Assembly (NCBI GenBank): GCA_018267195.1
Contig: JAFDYY010000010.1
Location: 1-64,000, forward strand
Direction: 5' to 3'
Length of the DNA stretch: 64,000 nucleotides
Source: Bacteroidota bacterium
GTDB lineage: Bacteria > Bacteroidota > Bacteroidia > Cytophagales > Cyclobacteriaceae
The notes under the pieces are model-generated. The model searched no databases, was not told the DNA's origin, and saw nothing but the letters and a program-made list of their open reading frames with translations. Positions 54,201-61,907 of this stretch are shown piece by piece (positions within the stretch are counted from its first letter, which is position 1; the number at the start of each line of letters is the position of its first letter). Made by a program: the position numbers and the translations under genes.

Positions 54201-54592
54201 CTATCGATTACAGTGGAAAATCATTTACCGGAATGGAGCAGATTACAATTCAGGCGTGCGATCAAAACAGTCAGTGCTCCACTCAGGTTTTTACTATTGA
54301 TGTGGTAGGCGATATTATTATATACAATGGCGTATCTCCTTACGGGGCAAATCCAAAGTTTTTAATTCAATACATTGAGCTATTACAGGATACTCAGGTC
54401 AATACAGTCTCTATTTATGATCGTTGGGAGAATTTGGTGTGGCATGCCAACAATTATAACAATGATTCGGTGGTATTTACCGGTTTGGGCGACAGCGGAA
54501 GTTCGTTGCCCACCGGAGTTTATTTTTATAAGATTGATTTTGCCAGTGGCAAAAAATCTAAAACAGGATTTATTTCTTTGAGACGACCATAA
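51215..54592 (+). CDS. Giant secreted protein with 14 GloVer repeats and type IX (type B) C-terminal domain
   Basis: 1125 residues from ATG 51215, chosen because it opens a signal peptide (DYKNQLSFFLIGFAFLFFP, then IRSSAQ). About 14 tandem repeats of 54-58 residues carry variants of SDGTFLYGMTxxGG and GTIFKIKTDGTGY, the GloVer repeat type. After them come an IPT/TIG domain (VSNFSPTDGVVGTYVTI), a CUB-like domain (NVKLLPPTYDYIRNTGYMAT ... DALSVYNGP), and a type B C-terminal domain matching that of the gene before. The repeats would fold as a beta-propeller-like or solenoid array. The last 74 nt are almost identical to the end of the previous gene. A surface role is inferred. Confidence 0.88.
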   Translation: MDFSKISLRFPIDYKNQLSFFLIGFAFLFFPIRSSAQYSKLLDMGSVANGANPTSTPITDGTYLYGTTYSGGANNLGTIYKVKLDGTGYQKLFDFDNTHGSSPIGSLFSDGTFLYGMTSTGGANNQGVAYKIKPDGTGLSNLLDFNYATTGGYPFGSFISDGTFLYGMTSQGGASGYGTIFKIKTDGTGYTNLLNFDYVTNGSNPHGSLYTDGTFLYGTTSGGTSNNGGSIFKIKTDGTNYSLLYSFSGSNGTTPRSALISDGTFLYGMTYTGGTNNSGVIFKIMPDGSNYSTILNFDYSVSNGANPEGSLTFDGTYLYGMTTQGFSNGTIFKIKPDGSGFTKLLNMDVNTLGYGPEGTLLLVGPSLYGVRSGQTIYSQGIGYLGTIFKINTDGSSYTQLLNYEATGNTPSGSLISDGTFLYGLTYAGGQYNYGTVFKMKPDGTAYTKLLDLDGATTGSNPYGSLFFDGTFLYGMTSAGGANDMGVIFKVKQDGSGATKLLDFDGANNGRYARGSLISDGTFLYGMTPNGGANDNGTIFKILPNGSGYLKLFDFDYSTQGARPLGSLLFTAGILYGVTSEGGSSSVGSLFKINTDGTGFSLLYNFDLASGSTPQASLLYDGTFLYGTTTYGGSYSLGVVYKIKPDGTGYTTLFNFNGFSGSNPTGTLTTDGTYLYGTTTAGGLLSNGTIFKIKTDGTSPVKLVDLESPSPDGFLSDGTFLYGMTQSGGVNNLGDVYKITLSSFVSVSNFSPTDGVVGTYVTINGVGFNPTLASNSVKFNGLSAHVVSATDTTLVAIVPAGATNGSISVATSTLATSLNNFIVDTVAVMINVTVQNCNVKLLPPTYDYIRNTGYMATETFVPVNPSDKVKISFSSIDLQSDALSVYNGPTSSSPLITKLQNTQLPTTIVATGSGGELTFVYTWGDGTTDWQATISCVASGPAPVIASQPLATQIGGKITLDLKPLITTPNLNLASLQVMLPPSSGAVASIDTNGILTIDYSGKSFTGMEQITIQACDQNSQCSTQVFTIDVVGDIIIYNGVSPYGANPKFLIQYIELLQDTQVNTVSIYDRWENLVWHANNYNNDSVVFTGLGDSGSSLPTGVYFYKIDFASGKKSKTGFISLRRP
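54506..54579 (+). repeat. 74-bp near-identical repeat, copy 2 (3' end of the GloVer cargo gene)
   Basis: Second copy of the repeat at 51022-51095, same strand, about 3.5 kb apart, 73 of 74 positions identical. Confidence 0.9.
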
Positions 54593-54623
54593 CCTTTATA
54601 CTTTACAAACAACGAACACTCTC

Positions 54624-55526
54624 ATGAAAAAAATATTACCCATTCTCTTCATTATCGTTTTGTCAAATGTTCGGGCACAACAAGATCCGCTGTACTCGCA
54701 GTACTACAACAACCCCATGCTCATCAATCCCGCTTTTGCGGGAAGTAACGAACGGCTCTATGCAGGCATGGCTTACCGCAGCCAGTGGAATGGTATTGAA
54801 GGAGCCCCCACTACACTCAACTTCAATTCGCATCTGGCCGTGGCCAACAACAAAGTAGGTGTGGGCATGGTGGTGGTGCAAGACAAGCTGGGCGACATTA
54901 AGAATACGCAGTATGGAGCTACTGCCTCCTATCGCATCAAATTACAAAACTCCACGTTCTCATTTGGTATGCAGGCCGGGGCTATTCAGTACGCCACCAA
55001 CTTAGACGGAGTAACCGTAAAGAATCCCGATCCGTTGTTTGTTCCATTTACCGTAACAAAATTCAACACTGGTGTGGGCGTGCTGCTAACCAGCGAGCGC
55101 TACACCGTGGGTCTTTCAGTGCCGCAACTAATTTCCAACTCTACTACTTTAAATCTGGGCAGCCAGTCAGCACAAGTGCAAGTGTATAGCCAAAATTTTT
55201 ACCTCTTTGCTTCCTACCAATTTTATGTAAACGAGCGTATTCAGTTTAAACCTTCTACACTGATTCGCGCAACAAAAGGTACTCCTTTCTCGGCCGACCT
55301 CAATGCCAATTTTGTGTTTAACAAATTATATACGGCCGGAGTATTTACTCGTAAATTCAATACCTACGGGGTGTTGGTGCAGGCTGTGATGAGCAATTTT
55401 CGGGTTGGCTATGTGTTTGAAGTACCCGGGAAAGGATCCGCTCTTCATTTTACCACGCACGAACTTAGTCTGGCGCTCTCGCTCGATGTGCTTAGTTCGC
55501 ACAACCACTCCGGCACCGGGTTTTAA
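54624..55526 (+). CDS. Type IX secretion PorP/SprF-family outer-membrane protein
   Basis: 300 residues. Signal peptide MKKILPILFIIVLSNVRAQ, then the family signature QDPLYSQYYNNPMLINPAFAGSNE and YRSQWNGIEGAPTT, with HLAVANNKVGVGMVVVQDKLG. A C-terminal beta-barrel follows. In Flavobacterium johnsoniae, SprF is needed to secrete a type B cargo (SprB) encoded beside it, so this gene is probably the dedicated outer-membrane partner of the two type B cargo proteins directly upstream (31-nt gap). Confidence 0.93.
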   Translation: MKKILPILFIIVLSNVRAQQDPLYSQYYNNPMLINPAFAGSNERLYAGMAYRSQWNGIEGAPTTLNFNSHLAVANNKVGVGMVVVQDKLGDIKNTQYGATASYRIKLQNSTFSFGMQAGAIQYATNLDGVTVKNPDPLFVPFTVTKFNTGVGVLLTSERYTVGLSVPQLISNSTTLNLGSQSAQVQVYSQNFYLFASYQFYVNERIQFKPSTLIRATKGTPFSADLNANFVFNKLYTAGVFTRKFNTYGVLVQAVMSNFRVGYVFEVPGKGSALHFTTHELSLALSLDVLSSHNHSGTGF

Positions 55527-55528
55527 GG

Positions 55529-56803
55529 TTAAACCAATATCTCTACGCGAAATGCAGACCCTTGACCGGGTACTGACGTAACTGCAATTTTACCTTGAAG
55601 TTTATCGAGGGTTTCTTTTACGATATACAACCCCAGGCCGGAGCCCTGCGATTTTTCTGATGCCCGATAAAACATTTCAAAAATTTTAGGAAGGTGTTCC
55701 GGCTCTATGCCTGTTCCATTGTCTTCAATCGTAATGGTAAGTATGTTATTTGTTTGTTGAGCCAACACTTTTACCCACGGATCAGGACGGGAAGAGTTAC
55801 TGTATTTTAGAGCATTGCCGATGAGGTTGGTTAAGATTACCTTTAGCCGAGCCCGGTCTGTACGCACGGACAAGTCGGTTGGAATCGCGTACTGAATAAA
55901 AATATTTTCTGCTTCTGCACTGTACTTCAATCCTGCTGCACTTTCTTTTACCAATTCTAATAAATTGAAAATTTCCGGCCTCAGTTCTTGTCGGGCATTG
56001 CGGGAATAGTCAATGATTTCTTTAATAAAGGCATCCAAATCTTTTACCCGAGTCTCCATCAAGGTGAGGCAGTATTTTACTTCGCTAAAATCTTGAGTTC
56101 GGTTGGCAATATCAATCAATCCAAGTAAAGAACTGAGCGGGGCACGCAAATCGTGCGAAGCACTGTACACAAACCGATCTAGTTCGCGGTTGGTTTTAAT
56201 CAGCAACTGATTGTTCTGTAATAATTCCTGTTCAATTTTATAATTGATATGAATCGAAAAAATCATCAAGGCAAAGGCCACGGAAAAAGAAACTATAAAA
56301 TTCGTAACGAAACTAATTTGGATATAAACCGAGGTGTACGTTGTGCGCGGAATCAGAGGGGGGAGATCGGCATAGTACGCTAAAAAAAATACCAGTAAGG
56401 CCAAGGCAGAAAAAATCAAGCCTGTTTTTATCCGTTTATACCCTGATAGAATCAGGGCAATCAACATATAAATAATCAGGTAGCTGCTTACCCCGGTATG
56501 GCTGGTGTCGTTGTCCACAAAAATATAGATCAAAAACAACAGGGTGGAGAAAAAGAGATAGTTGGCCGCACTAAACTTGCCTTGTCGGTTCAGCCAGAAA
56601 ACCATTACAGAAAACAGTATCAATAAGGCATAATACATTAAACTGATCGTGATGCCGTTGGCCAAATCGATGCCAATGTAAATGATGCCCACCGCCATCC
56701 CTATCAGGCACAACTGCCCGCGCAGCAAGGCCCGCCTATAGGCATTAGCCGATGTAATTTGATCTGTGTTAAAAAGAAGCCGATCGAATCTGCTCCGGTT
56801 CAT
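55529..56803 (-). CDS. Membrane sensor histidine kinase
   Basis: 424 residues: about six to seven membrane helices in the first 200 residues (for example GQLCLIGMAVGIIYIGIDL), a short linker helix, then HisKA with RFVYSASHDLRAPLSSLLGLIDIAN and an ATPase domain (LIGNALKYSNSS ... IEDNGTGIEPEHLPKIFEMFYRAS ... SGLGLYIVKETLDKL). No periplasmic sensor domain is evident. No regulator gene stands beside it, so it is an orphan kinase. Convergent with the porP/sprF gene, with stops 2 nt apart and no terminator seen. Confidence 0.93.
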   Translation of the reverse strand: MNRSRFDRLLFNTDQITSANAYRRALLRGQLCLIGMAVGIIYIGIDLANGITISLMYYALLILFSVMVFWLNRQGKFSAANYLFFSTLLFLIYIFVDNDTSHTGVSSYLIIYMLIALILSGYKRIKTGLIFSALALLVFFLAYYADLPPLIPRTTYTSVYIQISFVTNFIVSFSVAFALMIFSIHINYKIEQELLQNNQLLIKTNRELDRFVYSASHDLRAPLSSLLGLIDIANRTQDFSEVKYCLTLMETRVKDLDAFIKEIIDYSRNARQELRPEIFNLLELVKESAAGLKYSAEAENIFIQYAIPTDLSVRTDRARLKVILTNLIGNALKYSNSSRPDPWVKVLAQQTNNILTITIEDNGTGIEPEHLPKIFEMFYRASEKSQGSGLGLYIVKETLDKLQGKIAVTSVPGQGSAFRVEILV

Positions 56804-56838
56804 ACCTTGTAAAGATATTCTATAAAAATGAAAAGTAC

Positions 56839-57711
56839 TTGCTATTTTCGGCAGTGAATTATCCGTTTCAGAAAATAGGTCTGGCTATTGCTTTTTCGCC
56901 TACGGCACGGGCCATGCTGATGGAGGCAAATCGGTTGTGCCGGCTTTTTGCTTGCCCTCTTATTTTGGTGCATGTGGGCCCACATGGAAGCGAGGAAGAA
57001 AAAAAGATAAACGACTTAATAGCAGCCGCGGCTGTTTCGGTGTCTTACAAAATTCGTTGGTGCCAGGGGAAGGTAGAACGCGAGTTGCTTCGGGCTTGCC
57101 ATGATGAACAAATAGATCTGCTGATTGCAGGAGCCTTGAAACGCGAAAAGATGGTAAAGTACTATGTAGGAACTATTGCCCGGGCAATTATGCGGAAAGC
57201 CCGATGCTCCGTACTGATGATTCATACACCCTCTGTAAGCCCCCAACCCTTTCAGCAAATTGTGATCAACGCAGAAAACAGTCCATTAATTGAGCGAGCC
57301 CTACGTGTGGGCTGCCAGTTGGCTAAAATAGAAAATGCTTCTTGGGTACATATTGTGCGCGAACTGAAATTGCTGGGGTTAACGATGTCGGCTCACAGTC
57401 AATTATCAGAATCGGAATACAGTCTTTATAAGCAAGGGCTGCTGCGTGATGAATTTCAGGTTGTAGAAAAAATTTTAGAAAAAATTCCACATGCAGGAAC
57501 GAAGGTTAATGTAAAAATTCTTTCCGGCAAATCGGGTTTTGAGCTCTGTAAATTTGTAGAGAAAAAAAAGGCCGACTTGCTGGTGGTGGGAGCCCCTCCA
57601 CAACAGTCCTCTTGGCTCGATCGTTTTTTTCCGCACGATCTGGAATATGTTTTTGCCGATCTGCCTTGCCATTTGCTGGTCGTAAACAACCAATATCAGA
57701 ACCATGGGTAA
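56839..57711 (+). CDS. Tandem universal stress protein (two UspA domains)
   Basis: The start is uncertain: TTG 56839 or GTG 56854 (MNYPFQKIGLAIAFSPTAR); no in-frame ATG exists near. About 285-290 residues hold two UspA folds. The first ends AGALKREKMVKYYVGTIARAIMRKARCSVLMIHTP. The second ends VVGAPPQQSSWLDRFFPHDLEYVFADLPCHLLVVNN. Both have only a partial GxxGx9G(S/T) ATP-binding pattern. Its end overlaps the antiporter gene by 8 nt, so the two are translated together; UspA partners of ion transporters often sense ATP or c-di-AMP, but I cannot show that here. Confidence 0.85.
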   Translation: MLFSAVNYPFQKIGLAIAFSPTARAMLMEANRLCRLFACPLILVHVGPHGSEEEKKINDLIAAAAVSVSYKIRWCQGKVERELLRACHDEQIDLLIAGALKREKMVKYYVGTIARAIMRKARCSVLMIHTPSVSPQPFQQIVINAENSPLIERALRVGCQLAKIENASWVHIVRELKLLGLTMSAHSQLSESEYSLYKQGLLRDEFQVVEKILEKIPHAGTKVNVKILSGKSGFELCKFVEKKKADLLVVGAPPQQSSWLDRFFPHDLEYVFADLPCHLLVVNNQYQNHG

Positions 57712-58933
57712 ACTGGCTCACAGCGATGTAGTGCACTTGCTTGTTCAGCTCAGCATCATGCTGTTTGCCGGAAGGATTTTTGCCGAAGTGGCCCGAAAAA
57801 TGAAGCAACCTGCCGTGGTGGGCGAAATTTTTGCCGGCATTTTATTGGGGCCTACTGTTTTGGGTACAGTCAGCCCCGAGTGGTTCTTCCATCTATTTCC
57901 AGCCCAGAGCACATCTTCTGTGGTGCTTACCGGTTTTGTGCAAGTAGCCGTAGTGATGCTCCTCTTTATTGGTGGCCTGGAAGTAGATCTGCACATTGTT
58001 CTTCAGCAAGGGAAAAAAGCATTACTAACCAGTTTAATCGGCATTAGTTTTCCTTTTCTGATCGGGTTTTCATTTCCTTATCTCTTTCCTGACTTTTTTG
58101 GTATTGCCGATAAGCAGCAACACCTGGTGTTTGCTTTATTTATGGGTACGGCCATGGCCATTACCGCTTTGCCTGTTATCGTCCGCATATTGATGGATTT
58201 GAATCTGTTCAAAACAAGAATGGGTTTATTGGTCGTAACTTCAGCAATGATTGACGACACCGTAGGATGGATGATTTTTTCCGTAATCCTCGGCATGATT
58301 GGCAAGGGGCACGCCACATCCGTATGGTCCACCATAAGCCTAACCGTTGTCTTTGTGGTGCTGATGCTTACGCTGGGAAGAGGTTTACTAAACCGACTGC
58401 TGCCCTGGGCTAACAAAAAGCTGGCCTGGCCCGGAGGGGTGCTTTCGCTGGCGCTCGCTTTGTGTTTTTTAGGTGCTGCCTTTACAGAATACATTGGGCT
58501 GCATGCTGTGTTTGGCGCTTTCATCATTGGCATTGCGCTGGGCGATTCGGAACACTTTAGCGAGCGGGCCAAAGAAATTGTGCATCAGTTCATCAATAAT
58601 ATTTTTGCTCCCTTGTTTTTTGTTTCCATTGGACTGCGGGTCAATTTCATTTCTAATTTTGATTGGCAACTTACCCTGAGCATCATCGTTATTGCTTTTA
58701 TCGGAAAAATTATTGGTAGTGGGTTAGGCACGCGTTTGGGCGGATTTTCCTGGCGCGAGTCGCTGGCAGCCGGCTGTGGCATGAATGCCCGGGGGGCTAT
58801 GGAAATTATTCTCGGCTTGGTAGCTCTTGAAAACGGGTTGATCAACGAACGAGTATTTGTTTCGCTGGTAATCATGGCGCTGGTTACCAGTATGAGCAGC
58901 GGGCCGCTGATGAAGCGGATGCTGCAAAAGTAA
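57704..58933 (+). CDS. Monovalent cation:proton antiporter (CPA2 family)
   Basis: 409 residues with about 12 membrane helices. Characteristic segments are PAVVGEIFAGILLGPTVLGTV, the paired-Asp region TSAMIDDTVGWMIFS, and GCGMNARGAMEIILGLVALE near the end. It lacks the cytoplasmic TrkA-N domains that regulate KefB/C-type members. Its start overlaps the UspA gene by 8 nt, so the stress protein may be its separate regulatory subunit. Its 3' end overlaps the convergent 107-residue gene by 50 nt. Confidence 0.92.
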   Translation: MGKLAHSDVVHLLVQLSIMLFAGRIFAEVARKMKQPAVVGEIFAGILLGPTVLGTVSPEWFFHLFPAQSTSSVVLTGFVQVAVVMLLFIGGLEVDLHIVLQQGKKALLTSLIGISFPFLIGFSFPYLFPDFFGIADKQQHLVFALFMGTAMAITALPVIVRILMDLNLFKTRMGLLVVTSAMIDDTVGWMIFSVILGMIGKGHATSVWSTISLTVVFVVLMLTLGRGLLNRLLPWANKKLAWPGGVLSLALALCFLGAAFTEYIGLHAVFGAFIIGIALGDSEHFSERAKEIVHQFINNIFAPLFFVSIGLRVNFISNFDWQLTLSIIVIAFIGKIIGSGLGTRLGGFSWRESLAAGCGMNARGAMEIILGLVALENGLINERVFVSLVIMALVTSMSSGPLMKRMLQK

Positions 58934-59207
58934 TTGGCCGACAAGCTGCGTTGGTTATTTTCGCAAAGGAAGCTTTGGGTTGTTTTTTTTCTCGGTCGTG
59001 CTCCAGTTTCACCATCCAGTAGGAGAGAATCAGTAATAACAGTGTTACCATCATGGCTACTATAAACGAATAGATAATAAATCGCTTAGTCCATTTTCTT
59101 TTTTTATCCCGTTCGTATTGTTTTAAGAGCGAAGCATAGTTACGGTGGCGGTGCAGGATCGCTTCATCAAGTAATTGTTTCCGTATTTTTACTTCACTCT
59201 TGGCCAT
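58884..59207 (-). CDS. Single-helix membrane protein next to the ECF sigma gene
   Basis: 107 residues. Residues ~1-40 are basic, with a coiled character (KIRKQLLDEAILHRHRNYASLLKQYERDKKRK), followed by one helix FIIYSFIVAMMVTLLLLILSY and a short tail. I do not recognise a family. It starts inside the end of the ECF sigma gene (14-nt overlap), the usual location of an anti-sigma factor, and its architecture (cytoplasmic domain plus one helix) fits that role. The tail lies antisense to the antiporter's last codons, so that part may be poorly conserved. Confidence 0.6.
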   Translation of the reverse strand: MAKSEVKIRKQLLDEAILHRHRNYASLLKQYERDKKRKWTKRFIIYSFIVAMMVTLLLLILSYWMVKLEHDREKKQPKASFAKITNAACRPITFAASASSAARCSYW

Positions 59208-59757
59208 GTTGGGTTTTTACTTTAAAAAGTTTACGCAACTTATCCAGCGCCCGGTAGGTGCGCATCTTGGCACCGCTTTCGGTCATTTCGAGGATGAATG
59301 CAATTTCTTTAAAATCCTTGTCTTCAAAAAAGCGCAGGTGCAGTACATCCAGCATTTCGGTAGGCAGTTCTTTCATAAACTGCATTACCTGCTCGGCCCG
59401 TTCTTCCGAATAGTCTTCATCTTGTTGTAAAAAGATTCCGCGCAACTGCACTTCTTCTAAGCTGAAAACTTTTTGTGCCTTCGCTTTTCGGTAATGTTTG
59501 TTCACTTCATTCGAAGCAATGCGGTAAAGCCAGGCCGAGAAGGGAAGCCCGCGATATTCAAACCGTTGTATGTTATTGAGAGCCGATAAAAAAGTTTGCG
59601 AGCAAAGATCGGCCGCCAGGTCTTCGTTGTCGGTTTGATTATAGATGTACCGGAAAATACGGGTGAAATATTTTTCATAGATCGCAGCAAAAACTGAAAG
59701 GTCTTTTTTTGACCGGTCAATCAGTTCATATTCGCTTCTGATCTCGTCAGCCGTCAT
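59194..59757 (-). CDS. ECF-type RNA polymerase sigma factor
   Basis: 187 residues. Region 2: YFTRIFRYIYNQTDNEDLAADLCSQTFLSAL and FSAWLYRIASNEVNKHYRKAK (-10 recognition). Region 4: MLDVLHLRFFEDKDFKEIAFILEMTESGAKMRTYRALDKL (-35 helix-turn-helix). There is no region 1 or 3, which places it in the ECF group. It overlaps the following single-helix gene, a likely anti-sigma partner. Which genes it controls cannot be read from this window. Confidence 0.94.
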   Translation of the reverse strand: MTADEIRSEYELIDRSKKDLSVFAAIYEKYFTRIFRYIYNQTDNEDLAADLCSQTFLSALNNIQRFEYRGLPFSAWLYRIASNEVNKHYRKAKAQKVFSLEEVQLRGIFLQQDEDYSEERAEQVMQFMKELPTEMLDVLHLRFFEDKDFKEIAFILEMTESGAKMRTYRALDKLRKLFKVKTQHGQE

Positions 59758-59804
59758 ACAATGAAGGTAGTTAACCTCCGGTTAAATTCATATATCTTGC
59801 TACC

Positions 59805-60011
59805 ATGAAAGGACTTGCTTTCAGTTCGCTTCGGGTAGGAAAAAGATACCGGCTTATCAACTTTGGTGAGTCCTGCGATTTTCTTGTTGAGCGCATGGTT
59901 GGTAAAGATGATTTTGAAATAAAAGATTTGAATAGTTTGGAGCGCTGCCGCCTGAAAGAGTTATTCAAATTTGGGAAAGGAAAAGATTTTGAGATCCGGG
60001 AAATAGATTAG
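59805..60011 (+). CDS. Small conserved-looking protein (68 residues)
   Basis: 68 residues with alternating hydrophobic and charged residues, e.g. RVGKRYRLINFGESCDFLVERMV and ENEIKDLNSLERCRLKELF-like segments (DFEIKDLNSLERCRLKELFK). It reads as a small beta-rich domain. I do not recognise the family. It is the only open frame on either strand between the sigma gene and the DUF4139 gene, and a perfect hairpin lies just after its stop. A TAnnTTTG-like sequence (TATCTTGC) is near the start. Confidence 0.6.
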   Translation: MKGLAFSSLRVGKRYRLINFGESCDFLVERMVGKDDFEIKDLNSLERCRLKELFKFGKGKDFEIREID

Positions 60012-60013
60012 AG

Positions 60014-60048
60014 AAGGTTTTGGAAAGCCTTTTCCTTTCCAAAACCTT
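60014..60048. terminator. Perfect 14-bp hairpin between convergent genes
   Basis: AAGGTTTTGGAAAG (60014-60027) and its exact complement at 60035-60048, with a 7-nt loop. It lies between the stops of the 68-residue gene (plus) and the DUF4139 gene (minus). There is no long T-run, so it may be a weak terminator or an mRNA-end stabiliser. Confidence 0.6.
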
Positions 60049-60055
60049 TCGATTA

Positions 60056-61675
60056 TTACAGCCCGTTCACCTGTTTGTCTTTAGGGTATTTTACTTCGTA
60101 CTTAAAAATAATTTTTTTTGTTTCATTGGGTTGTAATAACAAATCCCAGATAAGTTTGCCTGTATCTTTATTGTATTTAGCATTGGCCAGATCAATGGCT
60201 GTTACTTCAATCTGGTTGTTTTGCGAAACCGGAATCTGATCTTCCAATGAAATTTTTACTGCTTCCGATTTTGTATTGCGCACCGACAACTCCCACACAT
60301 AGGTTTCCTTTTGATTGGCCCCGATCAATTTGCGCGCGGTTTGTTCTTTCTGTTTTTCGCGTTTTACTATAATCCGTTTATCGCGGCCAAGCGAAAGCGA
60401 TAAGGTATCTTTTACCGAGTTAGGATCAATTTGAGATTTGCCCGTAAACGTTCCCTCAAAAAATATATTTGCTTCGCCCGGCAATAAGCTCAACTCTTCC
60501 CAGCCCGTGGCCTGAGCTAACAAAAAAGCATCGTTGTCTAACTTCGGTACGGATGAGTATTGGTACGATGCTTTCAGTTCATAGTTGCGGATATCTACCA
60601 GCGTAGGTTTATTACTAGAAAGAACCGTGTAGGGCAAGGCAATGTCAAACTCCGTATTGAGTTGTGTTTGAACGGTGGAAACATAATCAGCCATGACCGG
60701 AGCCGATGGTTCTAACTCGGTATCAGATTCTTTTAGTTTTTTAAAATTCTTTTCACCTTGTATTTGTACTCCGGCCACTCTTCCCTGAAGTGCTCCGTAA
60801 CTTGCCACAGGCGCAGGTTTATAAAAATTCAAATACCATGCATACAATTCGGGCTTAAGGCCGCTTTGGGTTGGGTTGGCCGTTGATAATTTCAATTTTA
60901 TGTTTTTCCAATCTTCACCGGTGCTTTGAAATACATTGGCTTTATAACTAAGTTGGATAGGGTTTTTGGTGTTGATGGCACGGATATCGTATTGAGGCAC
61001 CCATCCGGCATTGCTCACTACATAGCTTACTTGCAGTTCGGCCAGGGTAGATGCCTCGGCCGAAACACTAATTATAATTTCGCTGGTGTTGCGTAAGTAC
61101 AATTCGTTTTGCGAGTTGATCTGGCTCTGAAGCCGGGCTATTTGTTCATTTAATTTTTTTATTTTGCTATCTTCCTTCATGCGCTGAGTGGCGATATCGC
61201 CCAGACGTACCCGGTAAAAATCGGCCATGGTCTTGAGTTCGTTAACGGTCAGGTTTTGATTGGCTCCACCAAATTTCTGATTGCTCACCAGCATCTGCTC
61301 TTCTTTATTTAATATTTCTTTTTGGCTTTGCTCCATCAGCACTTGCTTTTGCAAGCCTTCTAAGGAGTCTTTCATTTGTCTTAGTTCTTTGGGGAGAGCT
61401 ACCTCCGACAAGTAGTTTTGCTGATGGCTTGTACTCAGAATAATAAAATTCCCCCGACCCGATACCTGTATGCTGTTGGGATCGAGCCGTGAGGTTAGCC
61501 CATTTACCACCAAATTGGTTTTTCCGGCCGGCAAAGTTGTTTTTACCTCGCGCATTACCTGAGCACGATTGAGAAAAACCGTAACCTCGGTAATTTTAGA
61601 ATTTGTATTTTGAAAGGGTTGAGCCGTGGCCGTTATACTGGCGGCTACTATCAGCAAGAACAGATTAGTTTTCAT
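60056..61675 (-). CDS. DUF4139 domain protein (MuiA-like)
   Basis: 539 residues from ATG 61675, chosen because it opens a signal peptide (MKTNLFLLIVAASITAT, then AQ). The first third has ITEVTVFLNRAQVMREVKTT followed by a coiled coil, as in the DUF4140/DUF4139 family (MuiA). The last third carries VYELSVRNTKSEAVKISLEDQIPVSQN-like and LPPNETKKIIFKYEVKYPKD-like strands (TGKLIWDLLLQPNETKKI). In the middle the sequence LQGRVAGVQIQG resembles the plug peptide of SusC proteins, which may be an inserted piece of such a domain. Family function is unknown; it is probably periplasmic or outer-membrane associated. Confidence 0.85.
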   Translation of the reverse strand: MKTNLFLLIVAASITATAQPFQNTNSKITEVTVFLNRAQVMREVKTTLPAGKTNLVVNGLTSRLDPNSIQVSGRGNFIILSTSHQQNYLSEVALPKELRQMKDSLEGLQKQVLMEQSQKEILNKEEQMLVSNQKFGGANQNLTVNELKTMADFYRVRLGDIATQRMKEDSKIKKLNEQIARLQSQINSQNELYLRNTSEIIISVSAEASTLAELQVSYVVSNAGWVPQYDIRAINTKNPIQLSYKANVFQSTGEDWKNIKLKLSTANPTQSGLKPELYAWYLNFYKPAPVASYGALQGRVAGVQIQGEKNFKKLKESDTELEPSAPVMADYVSTVQTQLNTEFDIALPYTVLSSNKPTLVDIRNYELKASYQYSSVPKLDNDAFLLAQATGWEELSLLPGEANIFFEGTFTGKSQIDPNSVKDTLSLSLGRDKRIIVKREKQKEQTARKLIGANQKETYVWELSVRNTKSEAVKISLEDQIPVSQNNQIEVTAIDLANAKYNKDTGKLIWDLLLQPNETKKIIFKYEVKYPKDKQVNGL

Positions 61676-61853
61676 AATTTTTTTAATGTCAGGATGCTCG
61701 CCTGGTTTGTTTTCCATAAATCAAAGGTAGAATTTTTTACCCTTACAAGTGTTAACCCGATTGATAAGGAAACGTTTGCGCTCTCTCATCAAAAAATATT
61801 TTTTCCCATATTCTTTGTAGAGTAGATTCTCTTTAATTTCTTCGCTGCTGTAA
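61676..61853. other. Intergenic region between the DUF4139 gene and the thr leader
   Basis: No coding frame that I can support. It would contain the promoters of the DUF4139 gene (minus) and possibly of the thr leader (plus). I see a TTTG at 61814-61817 but no matching -7 element. Confidence 0.3.
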
Positions 61854-61881
61854 ATGCCACAAACGCAATCCATACTGGTTC

Positions 61882-61889
61882 TCTCTTTG
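61882..61889 (+). promoter_or_regulatory. Possible -7 box before the short thr leader
   Basis: TCTCTTTG, one mismatch to TAnnTTTG, followed by CGCACC as often seen after such boxes. If used, transcription would start near 61896-61900, just before ATG 61908, and favour the 16-residue leader. Confidence 0.3.
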
Positions 61890-61907
61890 CGCACCGCAGC
61901 TCAGATC

